64,000 nt of DNA from Bacteroidales bacterium (lineage in GTDB: Bacteria; Bacteroidota; Bacteroidia; Bacteroidales; UBA932), in the NCBI GenBank assembly GCA_017627955.1, contig JAGAFU010000038.1, forward strand, positions 1-64,000. Direction: 5' to 3'. This document shows, piece after piece, positions 1 to 9,170 of the stretch (positions are counted from its first letter, which is position 1; each line of letters opens with the position of its first letter). The position numbers and the translations under genes are program-made. Below the pieces are notes generated by a model. The model saw only the letters and a program-made list of their open reading frames with translations, was not told where the DNA came from and did not search any database.

Positions 1-114
1 AGACAAACAATACTGAAAAAAGAAGTTAAACGAGGACGACCGAGGAAAAATCCTGCAACCGTATGAAACAGGGAAATAACTTTGCGAAAAAACTGCCATC
101 AGCATGTTGCAAAT

Positions 115-500
115 AACACCTTTCGGGCCCGCTTGAGCCCATCCCGGCCTGTTTCGGCCCGATTTGGCCTGATTCGGGCCACTCTTTGCTCATCCCTGTC
201 TGTTCCGGCCCGTTTCTGCTTCTTTCGGGCCCGCTTATGGCCATCCCTGTCCGTTCCGGCCCATCTCTGCCCGTCTCTGCCCATCCCTGTCCGTTCCGGC
301 CCATCTCTGCCCGTCTCTGCCCATCCCTGTCCGTTCCGGCCCATCTCTGTCCCTTTCGGTCCTGTCTCAGCCCCGTCTCTGCCCATCCCTGTCTGCTCCG
401 GCCCATCTCTGCCCCTTTCGGTCCTGTCTCGGCCCCGTCTCTGCCCATCCCTGTCTGCTCCGGCCCATTTCGGCCTCTTTCGGGCCCGTTTCTGCCGTTT
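115..500. repeat. Pyrimidine-rich low-complexity tandem repeat
   Basis: The + strand is built from blocks of about 10 bases such as CCCATCCCTG, TCCGTTCCGG, CCCATCTCTG and CCCGTCTCTG. A 40-nt unit is repeated exactly at 241-280 and 281-320. A 62-nt unit is repeated with two or so changes at 339-400 and 401-462. Stop codons are rare, so long open frames exist on both strands, but they overlap each other and are repetitive in every frame. I read this as non-coding. The strand is strongly pyrimidine-biased. No gene is seen in 1-765. Confidence 0.85.
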
Positions 501-616
501 CCCGGGCAAGATCTAATTTTAGGTAGGGGGACCTTGCCGGGGGGATGTGTTTCTGGGGGGCGTGCGGGACCGATAGGGCCGGTAAGGTCCCAGCCCTCTT
601 TTTCGGCCTTGCCAGG

Positions 617-724
617 AGATTCTTCGCTTCGCTCAGAATGACAGTGCTTCGCTCAGAATGACAGTGGTGCGCCAGAGTGACAGTGCCGCGCTAAGAATGG
701 CAGCGCCGCGATCAGAGTGACAAT
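617..724. repeat. Dispersed repeat with degenerate 20-nt tandem copies
   Basis: A copy of the dispersed element that begins AGATTCTTCGCTTCGCTCAG and continues AATGACAGTG lies at 617-646. It is followed by about four degenerate 19-20 nt repeats of its 3' half (646-724) that end in GAATGACAGT, GAGTGACAGT, GAATGGCAGC and GAGTGACAAT. Other copies occur near 2890, 6354, 52311 and 55824. It lies between the low-complexity tract and the 3' end of the minus-strand glycosidase. Confidence 0.8.
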
Positions 725-765
725 GGTAACCCGGAAACAGTGGTGTCCCTGGATGGCGGAGTGGC

Positions 766-2820
766 CTACAGTTTGACCGAAAGGGTGGCGCCGGGGCTGA
801 GCTTGTAGGTCTTGACGGTGCCGGTGAGGTGGTTGGTCAGGCGGAGTTCGAGGCGTTCGGTTAGCTTTTTGGCTGCGCTGTTGCCGGAAACTGCGCCCAC
901 AGCCGAACCGGCGCCGCCAACCCTGCTGACTTCCAGGTCGAAGTCGCTGCCGAAGGCACGGATGTGCCTCAGTGCCATTTGGTTCCAGCCGTCAGCCAGG
1001 CGGGGAGTCACCGTGAAGGAGCGGAACCCGGTCGGGCGTATTCCGAACATTCCTTCGGTGATCACCCGGCAGTAAAGTCCGCTCTCGGCGGAAAGATGCC
1101 TCTGCGATCCCTCCGGCCAAGCCTCGATTGGATAAGGAATATGGTCACCCAGCAACCTGCGCCCTGAATAGTAATGCAGGAAATCTCCTGCGGTCTTGGT
1201 GTCGCCGGCGATGTACATACCACGTAGGGAATAAAGCGTCGAACGGTCCCAGAAAGTCTCGCTCCCTTGCTGGGTAAGGAGACCGTCCTTTGTCATCAAT
1301 TTGTCTGAAGTCAGAGCCGCGATCGTACCCTCCGCCCTGTCAAGCAGACCGACGATCAAAGGCATGCAGATCCAGGAGCGCAGCACGTCGTTGCCGTCGT
1401 AATAGCGGTAGGTGTGGAATCCCTGCACCTCGGCTCCGAAATAGCTCTCTATCGCCTTGGCCAGTTTGTCTGCTCTGGAATTGTAAAGCTTTGAGACAGA
1501 GGACTTGAGGCCGAGCTCTTTGGCGAGAAATGCGGCGGAACGAAGCCCGTCGTAATATAGTGTCGAGGTGCACAAGTTGGCGTCCCCGGCCGGGAATCGC
1601 CCCTCAAGCTCATCAGAGTCTGACAGTACGACCCCATCCGCGTTCAGCTTCCTGTGGCAATATTCAAGGCACCACTCGATCAGCGGCCAGAGCTTCTCAG
1701 CCTCTGACCTGTCGCCTTTCTCAAGGGCGTATCGGGAGGCCCCGTGCGCTATCATCGCCGCATCCCCACGGTCTCCCGCGCCATTCCAGATGTCAATGCC
1801 TTCAGCGATGATCGAACTCGGGATCGGCTCATATTCCGGATTCATGAACCGCGCGAAGTGCATGTAGGAATTGAGCGCCGAGTCATCGCCCTTCCAGTAA
1901 CCAAGGAATGGGAAGAAGGGGTTGACGTACTCCGCCTGGTCGTTGGCCCAGATAGCGGCATAGTATGACTCGCCGCCCGGGCCGTGCATATATCCTCCGG
2001 CGGTCTTGAATATGCTCTCGGATGCCCGGATCTTCGCGAAACGGAACTCCCTGTCTATCACATCGTCAGGTGTGTCGAGGACGAGATTCCCGTCCACTGT
2101 GGCGAGGTATTCGAGACGGGCTTTGAGCTCGGCTTCGAGGTCCGGTTCAATCTTGCTCTCACCAACGCGGTAGGCCTGGAAACAAGCCCCGAACCGTGCC
2201 CGGTTTCCCGCGGCCAACTTGAAGGTGCCGCTCCCCAGGATGTCTCCCCGGATGATGTACGAACCGGTCACACCTTTCTCGGCGGGAGTGGTAAACACCT
2301 GCGAGAAGGAAGGAATGTAAACCGTGATGTCTTTATCGGTAATATTCTCAATCTCATATACTTCCCCCATCAAAGGCTTGTCGGTTGAAGGGAATATCTT
2401 CCTGCTCAGCCGTACTGAAGGCTGGGGCACAACCCCGGGCCTTGTCCTGCTCGCCACGAACAGGCTTGAGACTTCCAAGTATCCGTCCAGCATTACCTTC
2501 TCGACCTTCTCGGAAGTCAACGAATATCCGTTGACGCTAACCATCGACGGGATGTCCACCCCCATCCGGTGCATAAGGCTCGCATGGGTGTTGTTCGGCA
2601 CCGTGCGGAGCATCGGGAACACCAGGGAACGCTCGCTGTGGAACGAAAGATCGGATCCCACTCCCCAGCGAAGGACGAACGACATCTGCTCTCCGCTCAT
2701 CTCAATATGGTCATTATAAGGCAGTTTGTCCTCGGACGGCGTGAGGATTATCCCGTTGCCGGAAGGGGAGAGCGTCCAAAGTGCCAGCGATTGCAGCAGG
2801 GTGGCTATCAAGAGTTTCAT
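766..2820 (-). CDS. Six-hairpin glycosidase family protein (exported)
   Basis: A 684-residue protein with a hydrophobic N-terminal segment (about residues 3-17) that fits a signal peptide. Residues about 30-230 look like an N-terminal beta-sandwich. Residues about 255-600 resemble the (alpha/alpha)6 toroid of six-hairpin glycosidases; acidic clusters such as GAGDRGD and SDELEGRF and the late motif ITEGMFGIRP are typical of this superfamily. The C-terminus looks like a beta-sandwich. The substrate cannot be read from the sequence; GH78-, GH63- or GH95-like relatives are all possible. It is divergent from the GH2 beta-galactosidase and has a TAAATTTG box 25 nt upstream of its ATG. It probably acts on glycans in the periplasm. 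Confidence 0.75.
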   Translation of the reverse strand: MKLLIATLLQSLALWTLSPSGNGIILTPSEDKLPYNDHIEMSGEQMSFVLRWGVGSDLSFHSERSLVFPMLRTVPNNTHASLMHRMGVDIPSMVSVNGYSLTSEKVEKVMLDGYLEVSSLFVASRTRPGVVPQPSVRLSRKIFPSTDKPLMGEVYEIENITDKDITVYIPSFSQVFTTPAEKGVTGSYIIRGDILGSGTFKLAAGNRARFGACFQAYRVGESKIEPDLEAELKARLEYLATVDGNLVLDTPDDVIDREFRFAKIRASESIFKTAGGYMHGPGGESYYAAIWANDQAEYVNPFFPFLGYWKGDDSALNSYMHFARFMNPEYEPIPSSIIAEGIDIWNGAGDRGDAAMIAHGASRYALEKGDRSEAEKLWPLIEWCLEYCHRKLNADGVVLSDSDELEGRFPAGDANLCTSTLYYDGLRSAAFLAKELGLKSSVSKLYNSRADKLAKAIESYFGAEVQGFHTYRYYDGNDVLRSWICMPLIVGLLDRAEGTIAALTSDKLMTKDGLLTQQGSETFWDRSTLYSLRGMYIAGDTKTAGDFLHYYSGRRLLGDHIPYPIEAWPEGSQRHLSAESGLYCRVITEGMFGIRPTGFRSFTVTPRLADGWNQMALRHIRAFGSDFDLEVSRVGGAGSAVGAVSGNSAAKKLTERLELRLTNHLTGTVKTYKLSPGATLSVKL

Positions 2821-2845
2821 GTGCGTTAAAATTATGTGATTGATC

Positions 2846-2853
2846 CAAATTTA
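2846..2853 (-). promoter_or_regulatory. Bacteroidota -7 promoter box for the glycosidase
   Basis: On the minus strand this reads TAAATTTG, a perfect match to TAnnTTTG, 25 nt before the ATG at 2820. No clear -33 TTTG was identified. Confidence 0.5.
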
Positions 2854-2889
2854 ATAAAATTGTTCTTCTTTTTGGTTAAATTTGGGAAA

Positions 2890-3050
2890 TAGATTCTTCG
2901 CTTCGCTCAGAATGACAGTAAAGAAGCGAATGACAGTAAAGAAGCGAATGACAGTAAAGAAGCGAATGACAGTAAAGAAGCGTATGACACCAAAGAAGCG
3001 AATGACAGTAAAGAAGCGTATGACGCGTAAGAGAGTATGACACTAAAGAC
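2890..3050. repeat. Dispersed repeat expanded into an 18-bp tandem array
   Basis: Starts with the dispersed element (AGATTCTTCGCTTCGCTCAG, 2891-2910). Its tail AATGACAG then becomes an 18-bp unit, AATGACAGTAAAGAAGCG. Units begin at 2911, 2929, 2947, 2965, 2983 (two or three changes) and 3001, and degenerate copies run to about 3050. The array has no spacers, so it is not a CRISPR. It fills most of the divergent region between the glycosidase and lacZ. Confidence 0.9.
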
Positions 3051-3088
3051 AAATAACTGAAACGAGAATAAAAACAGCCATCAAAACA

Positions 3089-6000
3089 ATGAGAAGAATA
3101 GCCATCATTATTGCCGCTATGGCGGTAGTTTTGCCGGGAAACGCCCAGAAGAAATCCACGATGGAGCCCTGGCAGGATCCCAACGTGTTAGAGGAGAATC
3201 GCTTGCCGATGCGAGCGACATTCACGACAGACCAGCAGGAGACACTTTCGTTGAATGGAATCTGGAAATTCAAATTCAACGAGACCATAGAAGGCCGGAC
3301 AAAAGGCTTCGAGGCGCTGAATTATAATGATAATTCATGGGCCACCATGCCCGTTCCAGGGATGTGGGAACTCAACGGCTATGGCGATCCCCTCTATGTC
3401 AATATAGGTTACGCTTGGCGCGGTCATTACCAGAACAATCCTCCTTATCCGCCGACGGAGCATAACTATGTCGGGCAGTATCGCCGCACTTTCAATCTGG
3501 ATCCCTCCTGGATCGGGAAAAGAGTTTGCCTTAACATAGGATCCGCGACTTCCAATGTCCGCGTCTGGATCAACGGTAAGATGGTCGGTTACAGCGAGGA
3601 CAGCAAACTGGAAGCCCGTTTCGACCTGACCAAGTTTGTCCATGCCGGGACAAATGTCATCGCCCTGGAGATATTCCGCTGGTGCGACGGAACTTACCTT
3701 GAGGACCAGGATTTCTGGAGATTCTCCGGCATCGCCAGGGGAGTGTACCTCTATACAAGAGAGAATGAGAGGATTGAGGACATCAATATCCTTGCGGGGA
3801 TGGATGGCGCTTTCACAATCAAGTCCGAGGTGACCAAGGGTGTCAAAAGGCTTGAATACGAGATTCTTGACAAGGCTGGCAATCAGGTTGCGAGTGGCCA
3901 GGCCACACCTTCCAAACTTAGGGTTGAGGCTACTGGCCAAGTCTCTGATCCCGCCCTATGGAGCGCTGAGACTCCGAATCTCTATACACTCAAGGTTTCC
4001 GCATACGGAAAGAAAGGCCTGGCCGAAAGCGCCTCGGTTGATTTCGGCTTCAGGACCGTCGAGATCAAGAACGCCCAGCTACTTGTGAACGGCAAGCCTG
4101 TTCTGATCAAGGGTGTCGACCGTCACGAGCTTAACGAGAATAAAGGCTATGTCCTCTCGGAAGCTGACATGATAAGAGATATCCGTGTCATGAAGGAGTT
4201 GAATATCAATGCGGTCCGCACCAGCCATTATCCTAATGACCCCTTGTGGTATACCCTCTGTGACCGTTACGGGATCTATGTCGTTGACGAGGGCAACATC
4301 GAGTCTCACGGCATGGGTTATGGCGACGCGACGCTGGCCAAGAGAGAGGATTTCAAGGCCGCTCACCTGGCCCGCGACAGCAGGATGGTCATGAGAGATT
4401 TCAACCATCCCAGCGTCATCATCTGGAGCCTCGGAAATGAGGCGGGCGACGGCGACAATTTCGTGGCCAGCTACGACTGGATCAAGGCTCATGACCCTTC
4501 CCGGCCAGTGCAATATGAGAGGGCTCTGACGGACAGGAATTCAGACATCACTTGCCCGATGTACGCTTCTCCGGATTGGTGCGTGAAGTATTGCGAGAGC
4601 AATCCCACGAGACCGCTGATCCAATGCGAGTATGCCCACGCTATGGGAAACTCCATGGGTAACTTCAAGGAATATTGGGACATTATCAGAAAGTATCCCA
4701 ACTACCAGGGCGGCTTTATTTGGGACTTCGTGGACCAGGCTATAATCTGGCCGTCGAAGGTCCCCGGCAATGACCACATTTTCGCCTTTGGAGGTGATTT
4801 CAATGAATATGATGCCTCTGACGGCTCTTTCAACTGCAACGGCGTGATCGCCGCCGACAGGACCTATCACCCTCATTCCTACGAGGTTCGCTACCAGTAC
4901 CGGAATATACTGTCATCCTTGAGCGGTGGTTCGGCTCCGCTCACCAACCTTGAGAGGCCGGTGAAGATTTCCATCCACAACGAGAACTTCTTCAAGGATC
5001 TCTCCCAGTACAGGCTCCAGTGGACTGTTATGGCGGAAGGCGAGAGTGTCGCTACCGGTGTGGTTGAGAATCTCTCGGTCGCTCCTGGCGAGACTGCTTC
5101 GGTCAGTCTCGGCCTGCCCGAGATCAACGCTCCTGGGAAAGACATATTCCTGAACCTGTCATACATTCTCAAAGAGAAGGATGGCCTCCTGCCCGCTGGC
5201 TTCGAGGTGGCTTATGACCAACTTACCCTTCAGAAGGGGACAGGTGTCCCTTTTGAGCCTGGATCAGCCGCTGTTCCTGGTGTGTCAGTTAAGGCTGACA
5301 AGGATGGATACGCATTCTCCGGTAAGTTCTCATTCGCCGGTGTAGGCTCCGACCGTGTCGCTGAGTGGCAAGCCGCGTTTGATCCGAAGACCGGCTTCCT
5401 GACCAGCTATAAAGTCAATGGCAGGGAGATGCTTTCCGAACCTTTGACTCCTGAGTTCTCAAGGGCTCCGGTTGAGAATGACATGGGTGCCAGACTTCAC
5501 AATCACATGGGTCTCTGGCGTTATCTTAGACTCACCCTTGATAAGATGGATGTCTCCAAATCTGGCGAAGGCTGGCTGGTTAATGCCGCCTACAAACCTG
5601 TCAAGGATACTGTGGCGATCAGGCTCACGTATCTCATCCGTCCGGATGGGTCTATCGATGGACATGAGATCATGGAAGATACTCCCGGCCTTGAGTCTAT
5701 GCCCGACTTGTTCCGCTTCGGAATGAAGATGACCATGCCTGGGAAATACTCCACTGTTGATTTCTATGGCAAAGGCCCTTGGGAAAACTATTCCGACAGG
5801 AATTCTTCGGCTATTGTCGGGCATTATACCCAGAGCGTCAATGAGCAGTACCATTATGGTTATGTCCGGCCCCAGGAGTCCGGAACCCACACCGGGATGA
5901 AGTGGCTGAGGATTCTTGATTCCAATGGTGACGGTCTCGAGATTTCCGCTCCGAAGGAGTTCTCCGCCTCCGCGCTCCCGTTCCCTATCAACATGCTTGA

Positions 6001-6253
6001 CTGCATGGAGAATGGCACTCCGAGCAGGGCCAATAAGTCGAACACTCAGGCGGGAGAACCTCGTCACTCATTGGATCTCAAGGGCTTCGCTCATGAGAAT
6101 GACAGGGAGAACGGACAGACTTATGTCAATTTCGACCTTGTGCAGATGGGTGTCGGCGGAATCGACTCGTGGGGCAGATGGCCGCTGGAGCAGTACCGCA
6201 TCCACGCCGCTCCTCGCGACTTCCACTTCATCCTCCGCCCCGTCATGAACTGA
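3089..6253 (+). CDS. lacZ: Beta-galactosidase, GH2 family (LacZ type)
   Basis: A 1054-residue exported GH2 enzyme that hydrolyses terminal beta-galactosides. The N-terminus (MRRIAIIIAAMAVVLPGNAQ) is a signal peptide. Then follow the jelly-roll sugar-binding domain (about 35-215), an Ig-like domain, and the TIM barrel (about 330-620). The acid/base Glu451 lies in WSLGNEAGDG and the nucleophile Glu514 in CEYAHAMGNS, the two signature sites of LacZ-type GH2. The C-terminal beta-sandwich (Bgal small chain) is complete. The length matches E. coli LacZ (about 1020) plus a signal peptide. It converges on glyA with a strong hairpin between them. No TAnnTTTG box was seen directly upstream, where the 18-bp repeat array ends. 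Confidence 0.95.
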   Translation: MRRIAIIIAAMAVVLPGNAQKKSTMEPWQDPNVLEENRLPMRATFTTDQQETLSLNGIWKFKFNETIEGRTKGFEALNYNDNSWATMPVPGMWELNGYGDPLYVNIGYAWRGHYQNNPPYPPTEHNYVGQYRRTFNLDPSWIGKRVCLNIGSATSNVRVWINGKMVGYSEDSKLEARFDLTKFVHAGTNVIALEIFRWCDGTYLEDQDFWRFSGIARGVYLYTRENERIEDINILAGMDGAFTIKSEVTKGVKRLEYEILDKAGNQVASGQATPSKLRVEATGQVSDPALWSAETPNLYTLKVSAYGKKGLAESASVDFGFRTVEIKNAQLLVNGKPVLIKGVDRHELNENKGYVLSEADMIRDIRVMKELNINAVRTSHYPNDPLWYTLCDRYGIYVVDEGNIESHGMGYGDATLAKREDFKAAHLARDSRMVMRDFNHPSVIIWSLGNEAGDGDNFVASYDWIKAHDPSRPVQYERALTDRNSDITCPMYASPDWCVKYCESNPTRPLIQCEYAHAMGNSMGNFKEYWDIIRKYPNYQGGFIWDFVDQAIIWPSKVPGNDHIFAFGGDFNEYDASDGSFNCNGVIAADRTYHPHSYEVRYQYRNILSSLSGGSAPLTNLERPVKISIHNENFFKDLSQYRLQWTVMAEGESVATGVVENLSVAPGETASVSLGLPEINAPGKDIFLNLSYILKEKDGLLPAGFEVAYDQLTLQKGTGVPFEPGSAAVPGVSVKADKDGYAFSGKFSFAGVGSDRVAEWQAAFDPKTGFLTSYKVNGREMLSEPLTPEFSRAPVENDMGARLHNHMGLWRYLRLTLDKMDVSKSGEGWLVNAAYKPVKDTVAIRLTYLIRPDGSIDGHEIMEDTPGLESMPDLFRFGMKMTMPGKYSTVDFYGKGPWENYSDRNSSAIVGHYTQSVNEQYHYGYVRPQESGTHTGMKWLRILDSNGDGLEISAPKEFSASALPFPINMLDCMENGTPSRANKSNTQAGEPRHSLDLKGFAHENDRENGQTYVNFDLVQMGVGGIDSWGRWPLEQYRIHAAPRDFHFILRPVMN

Positions 6254-6290
6254 CACCTCCGGGGGAAATACATCCCCCCGGGGGGGCTGT

Positions 6291-6306
6291 CCATCCCCGG
6301 GGATGG
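6291..6306. other. 16-bp perfect palindrome after lacZ
   Basis: CCATCCCCGGGGATGG is a perfect palindrome. It lies in a run of C and G tracts just after the lacZ stop and next to the terminator hairpin. It may add to 3'-end structure. Confidence 0.5.
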
Positions 6307-6309
6307 TTA

Positions 6310-6350
6310 AAAAGAGATTCTTCGGCATGACCTGCCGAAGAATCTCTTTT
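6310..6350. terminator. Bidirectional terminator hairpin, lacZ/glyA
   Basis: An 18-bp perfect stem: 6310-6327 AAAAGAGATTCTTCGGCA pairs with 6333-6350 around the 5-nt loop TGACC. It has A-runs on one side and T-runs on the other, so it can work for both convergent genes. The stem sequence AGATTCTTCG is also the start of the dispersed element. Confidence 0.85.
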
Positions 6351-6353
6351 ACC

Positions 6354-6380
6354 TGTCATTCTGAACGAAGTGAAGAATCT
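6354..6380 (-). repeat. Inverted copy of the dispersed repeat
   Basis: Reads TGTCATTCTGAACGAAGTGA and then AGAATCT on the + strand, so on the minus strand it is AGATTCTTCACTTCGTTCAG followed by AATGACA. This is a diverged copy of the repeat at 617 and 2891. It directly follows the hairpin at 6310-6350. Confidence 0.75.
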
Positions 6381-6404
6381 TTTTGACCAGACTCTTAGTT
6401 GTTG

Positions 6405-7733
6405 TTAGTAGCGGTTGAGGGGACGGCCGGCGGTCATGTAATGGACCTTCTGACGGACAGAGGCGAGAACGGCCTCGTACTCGGCCTTGCCCTCCTCGGT
6501 GACACCATTCACCACATCGGCATACTTCGCCACCGCGTTAAGCACCGTATCGATCAACTCGACGATGTCGACCATGTCCTTCTCGACAAAGCCTCGTGAG
6601 GTGATCGCCGGGGTACCGATCCTGACGCCTGAAGTCTTGAACGGGCTGCGGGAATCGAACGGAACCATGTTCTTGTTCAAGGTGATCTCCGCCTTCTCAA
6701 GCTCTTTCTCGGCCATCCTGCCGGTGACCTCCGGGAATTTGGTGCGAAGGTCTATGAGCATAAGGTGGTTGTCTGTGCCGCCTGAGACGACTTTATAGCC
6801 TTTGGCGACGAACTCCCCGGCCATCTTCTTGGCGTTGGCCATGACCTGCTTCTGGTACTCCACGAATTCCGGCTGCATCGCCTCGTAGAAAGCCACGGCC
6901 TTCGCGGCGATCACATGCTCCAGAGGTCCGCCCTGGACTCCGGGGAATACGCTGGAATTCAGGATAGCGCTCATCTTCTTCACCTCACCCTTCGGGGTAG
7001 TCAATCCCCAAGGATTGTCGAAGTCCTTGCCCATCAAGATGATACCGCCACGGGGACCGCGCAGGGTCTTGTGGGTGGTGGAAGTGACGATGTGGGCATA
7101 TTCAACAGGATTCTTCAAAAGACCGGCGGCAATAAGGCCGGCGGTGTGTGCCATGTCGATCCAAAGCAGGGCTCCGACCTTGTCGGCTATCGCGCGCATC
7201 CTCTCATAGTCCCATTCGCGGGAATAGGCTGAGGCACCGCCGATGATGAGCTTCGGCTTGCATTCGAGGGCCGTCTGCTCCATCTTGTCGTAATCGATCG
7301 TCCCGGTTTCCTCATTAAGCCCGTAAGGAACGGCATGGTAAAGGATTCCGGAGGCGTTGACGGGGGATCCGTGCGTGAGGTGACCGCCTTGAGAGAGGTC
7401 AAGCCCCATGAATGTGTCGCCAGGCTTGAGGCAGGCCATGATTACGGCCATGTTGGCCTGGGCACCGGAGTGGGGCTGGACATTGGCGTACTCGGCGTTG
7501 TATATCTTCTTGAGACGCTCAATGGCCAGATTCTCAATCTGGTCGACAACCTGGCACCCGCCATAGTACCTTTTGCCGGGATAGCCTTCGGCGTATTTGT
7601 TTGTGCAGATCGAGCCCATCGCCTCGAGGACGTAGTCGCTCACGTAGTTCTCCGACGCAATCAATTCAAGTCCGGAAGATTGCCTTTCCTTCTCGTTTCT
7701 TATCAGATCGAAAACCTGAAGATCCTGTTTCAT
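6405..7733 (-). CDS. glyA: Serine hydroxymethyltransferase
   Basis: 442 residues. A cytoplasmic PLP enzyme that converts serine and tetrahydrofolate to glycine and methylene-THF, the main one-carbon source. The PLP lysine is Lys222 in [13 protein letters not shown]. The N-terminal [10 protein letters not shown] and [14 protein letters not shown] motifs are standard. The length is normal (about 420-430). The ATG at 7733 has a TATATTTG box 37 nt upstream on the same strand. It is divergent from the RNA methyltransferase and convergent with lacZ. Confidence 0.97.
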   Translation of the reverse strand: MKQDLQVFDLIRNEKERQSSGLELIASENYVSDYVLEAMGSICTNKYAEGYPGKRYYGGCQVVDQIENLAIERLKKIYNAEYANVQPHSGAQANMAVIMACLKPGDTFMGLDLSQGGHLTHGSPVNASGILYHAVPYGLNEETGTIDYDKMEQTALECKPKLIIGGASAYSREWDYERMRAIADKVGALLWIDMAHTAGLIAAGLLKNPVEYAHIVTSTTHKTLRGPRGGIILMGKDFDNPWGLTTPKGEVKKMSAILNSSVFPGVQGGPLEHVIAAKAVAFYEAMQPEFVEYQKQVMANAKKMAGEFVAKGYKVVSGGTDNHLMLIDLRTKFPEVTGRMAEKELEKAEITLNKNMVPFDSRSPFKTSGVRIGTPAITSRGFVEKDMVDIVELIDTVLNAVAKYADVVNGVTEEGKAEYEAVLASVRQKVHYMTAGRPLNRY

Positions 7734-7770
7734 ATAAGTTGAGTTAGATGTTCCCGTGTTATTAGGTTAG

Positions 7771-7778
7771 CAAATATA
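7771..7778 (-). promoter_or_regulatory. -7 promoter box for glyA
   Basis: The minus strand reads TATATTTG (TAnnTTTG), 37 nt before the glyA ATG. Confidence 0.5.
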
Positions 7779-7799
7779 CGATTAAAATCTCATTTTCGC

Positions 7800-7807
7800 T
7801 ATATTCG
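7800..7807 (+). promoter_or_regulatory. -7-like box TATATTCG for the SpoU methyltransferase
   Basis: TATATTCG followed by CGG; one base differs from TAnnTTTG. It lies 30 nt before the ATG at 7838. The same TAnnTTCGCG form recurs upstream of several other genes in this window. Confidence 0.4.
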
Positions 7808-7837
7808 CGGAGCATATTCTTGGTATTATTTGGTATT

Positions 7838-8437
7838 ATGACGAGGGACAGGAAACTGCTGAATATTGAGCTGGGGCGCATGACTCCCGAAGAGTACGGG
7901 AAGTCCGCCGGAACAGGCATTGTGGTCGTGCTGGACAACATCCGGAGCGCTCATAACGTCGGGTCAGCGTTCCGTTCGTCAGACTCTTTCAAGGTGGACA
8001 AGATCTGGCTATGCGGGATTTGCGCCACGCCCCCTTCGGCGGAGATCCGCAAATCAGCTCTCGGCGCCGAGGAGAGTGTGCCGTGGGAATACGCCCAAAA
8101 CACCCTTGATGTGGTCTCCAGGCTTCATGAGGAGGGATACACCGTGGTCAGCGTTGAGCAGACGGTGGGATCCGTCAGTTTGGATAAATTCAAGCCGGAA
8201 ACCGCCCCTTCTGCAAGCTCAGGGACCGCAAAGTACGCTTTGATATTCGGAAACGAGGTGGACGGTGTGAGCCAGGAAGTCGTTGACGCTTCGGACATGT
8301 CGCTGGAGATCCCTCAGTTCGGGACGAAACACTCCCTGAACGTCTCAGTCGCGGTCGGAGTTGTCCTGTGGCACTTCACGAATGCCAGGCTTACTTCTCA
8401 AGCCAATCCAGAAAATCATCGCCGCGAGAACGGCTGA
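7838..8437 (+). CDS. TrmH/SpoU-family RNA 2'-O-methyltransferase
   Basis: 199 residues from the ATG at 7838. An upstream in-frame TTG at 7820 is less likely, because the ATG begins the conserved part. SPOUT fold motifs are present: NIRSAHNVGSAFRSSD near the N-terminus (motif 1), IFGNEVDGVS (motif 2) and IPQFGTKHSLNVSVAVGVVLW (motif 3, the knotted SAM site). It uses SAM to methylate a ribose in tRNA or rRNA; which position is unknown. The gene's end overlaps the 3' end of the convergent LytTR regulator by 47 nt. Confidence 0.85.
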   Translation: MTRDRKLLNIELGRMTPEEYGKSAGTGIVVVLDNIRSAHNVGSAFRSSDSFKVDKIWLCGICATPPSAEIRKSALGAEESVPWEYAQNTLDVVSRLHEEGYTVVSVEQTVGSVSLDKFKPETAPSASSGTAKYALIFGNEVDGVSQEVVDASDMSLEIPQFGTKHSLNVSVAVGVVLWHFTNARLTSQANPENHRRENG

Positions 8438-9170
8438 CGGTAAGGTCGGGCTCAGGACCGGAATTCCTTGAAGGGGTCACTTTCGGAACTATCTTGAGTC
8501 TCCCGCCAAGAAGCTTGGTGACGGACTCGACGGCATCTTTCGAGATGATGCAACTCCTTGATATCCTGAAAAAACACTCCGGATCTAGTCCGGTGATTAT
8601 GTTGTCCATCGTGCTGTCGACGATGTAGACGGTGCCGTCCTTGGTGACGGCGTGGTTGTTTTTGTCTTCCGAGTAAAAGAACGCGACGTCGTAGGTTTTG
8701 ACAGGCACGATCATGTCGTTGATGTGGACCAGGAAGCGTTCCTTGTATTCTTTTCCGTGCCTGGTCTTGTCCAGGGCGGCGAGGATCCTCTCAACATCCG
8801 TCCCTTCGCGTCCGGAGGCATGTCGGCAGCGCTCCACAGCCCTTTCAAGAGCGGCATGGTCTATCGGTTTGAGAAGGTAGTCGACACTTCCGGCCTCGAA
8901 AGCCTTGATGGCGTAGTTGTCGTAGGCGGTAGTCATCACGACGTTAGCCTTCACTTCTACCTGCCGGAATATCTCAAAGCATTCTCCGTCAGATAGTTCC
9001 ACGTCCATAAATATGGCGTCGACAGCTTCCTGACTGGCCTTTAGCCACGCGACCGAGTCGCTGACGGAACCAAGCTCGGCGACAACCTCGATGTCGGGGA
9101 AATTATTCTCCAACAGCTTCTCAAGGCTCCTGCGGGCCATGATCTCGTCTTCTATAATCAATACTCTCAT
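8391..9170 (-). CDS. LytTR-family response regulator
   Basis: 259 residues. The N-terminal receiver domain (about 1-120) has the acidic pair ED at 7-8, the phospho-acceptor Asp56 in IFMDVEL and the conserved Lys in YLLKPID. The C-terminal LytTR DNA-binding domain (about 150-255) contains FLVHINDMIVPVKTYDVAFF and the RSCIISKDAV region. Its ATG overlaps the kinase stop by 4 nt (ATGA), so the two are translated together. Its 3' end overlaps the convergent methyltransferase gene by 47 nt. It may control the divergent starch operon, but that is inference from position. Confidence 0.92.
   Translation of the reverse strand: MRVLIIEDEIMARRSLEKLLENNFPDIEVVAELGSVSDSVAWLKASQEAVDAIFMDVELSDGECFEIFRQVEVKANVVMTTAYDNYAIKAFEAGSVDYLLKPIDHAALERAVERCRHASGREGTDVERILAALDKTRHGKEYKERFLVHINDMIVPVKTYDVAFFYSEDKNNHAVTKDGTVYIVDSTMDNIITGLDPECFFRISRSCIISKDAVESVTKLLGGRLKIVPKVTPSRNSGPEPDLTVSRSRGDDFLDWLEK

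Noticed and set aside
26-641. Four overlapping open frames of 136-151 codons on both strands
   Set aside because: They are produced by one low-complexity repeat with few stops and overlap each other; no family features or start signals.
2911-3035. Regular 18-bp repeats as a CRISPR array
   Set aside because: Units are directly adjacent with no spacers and no cas genes nearby; they derive from the dispersed repeat.
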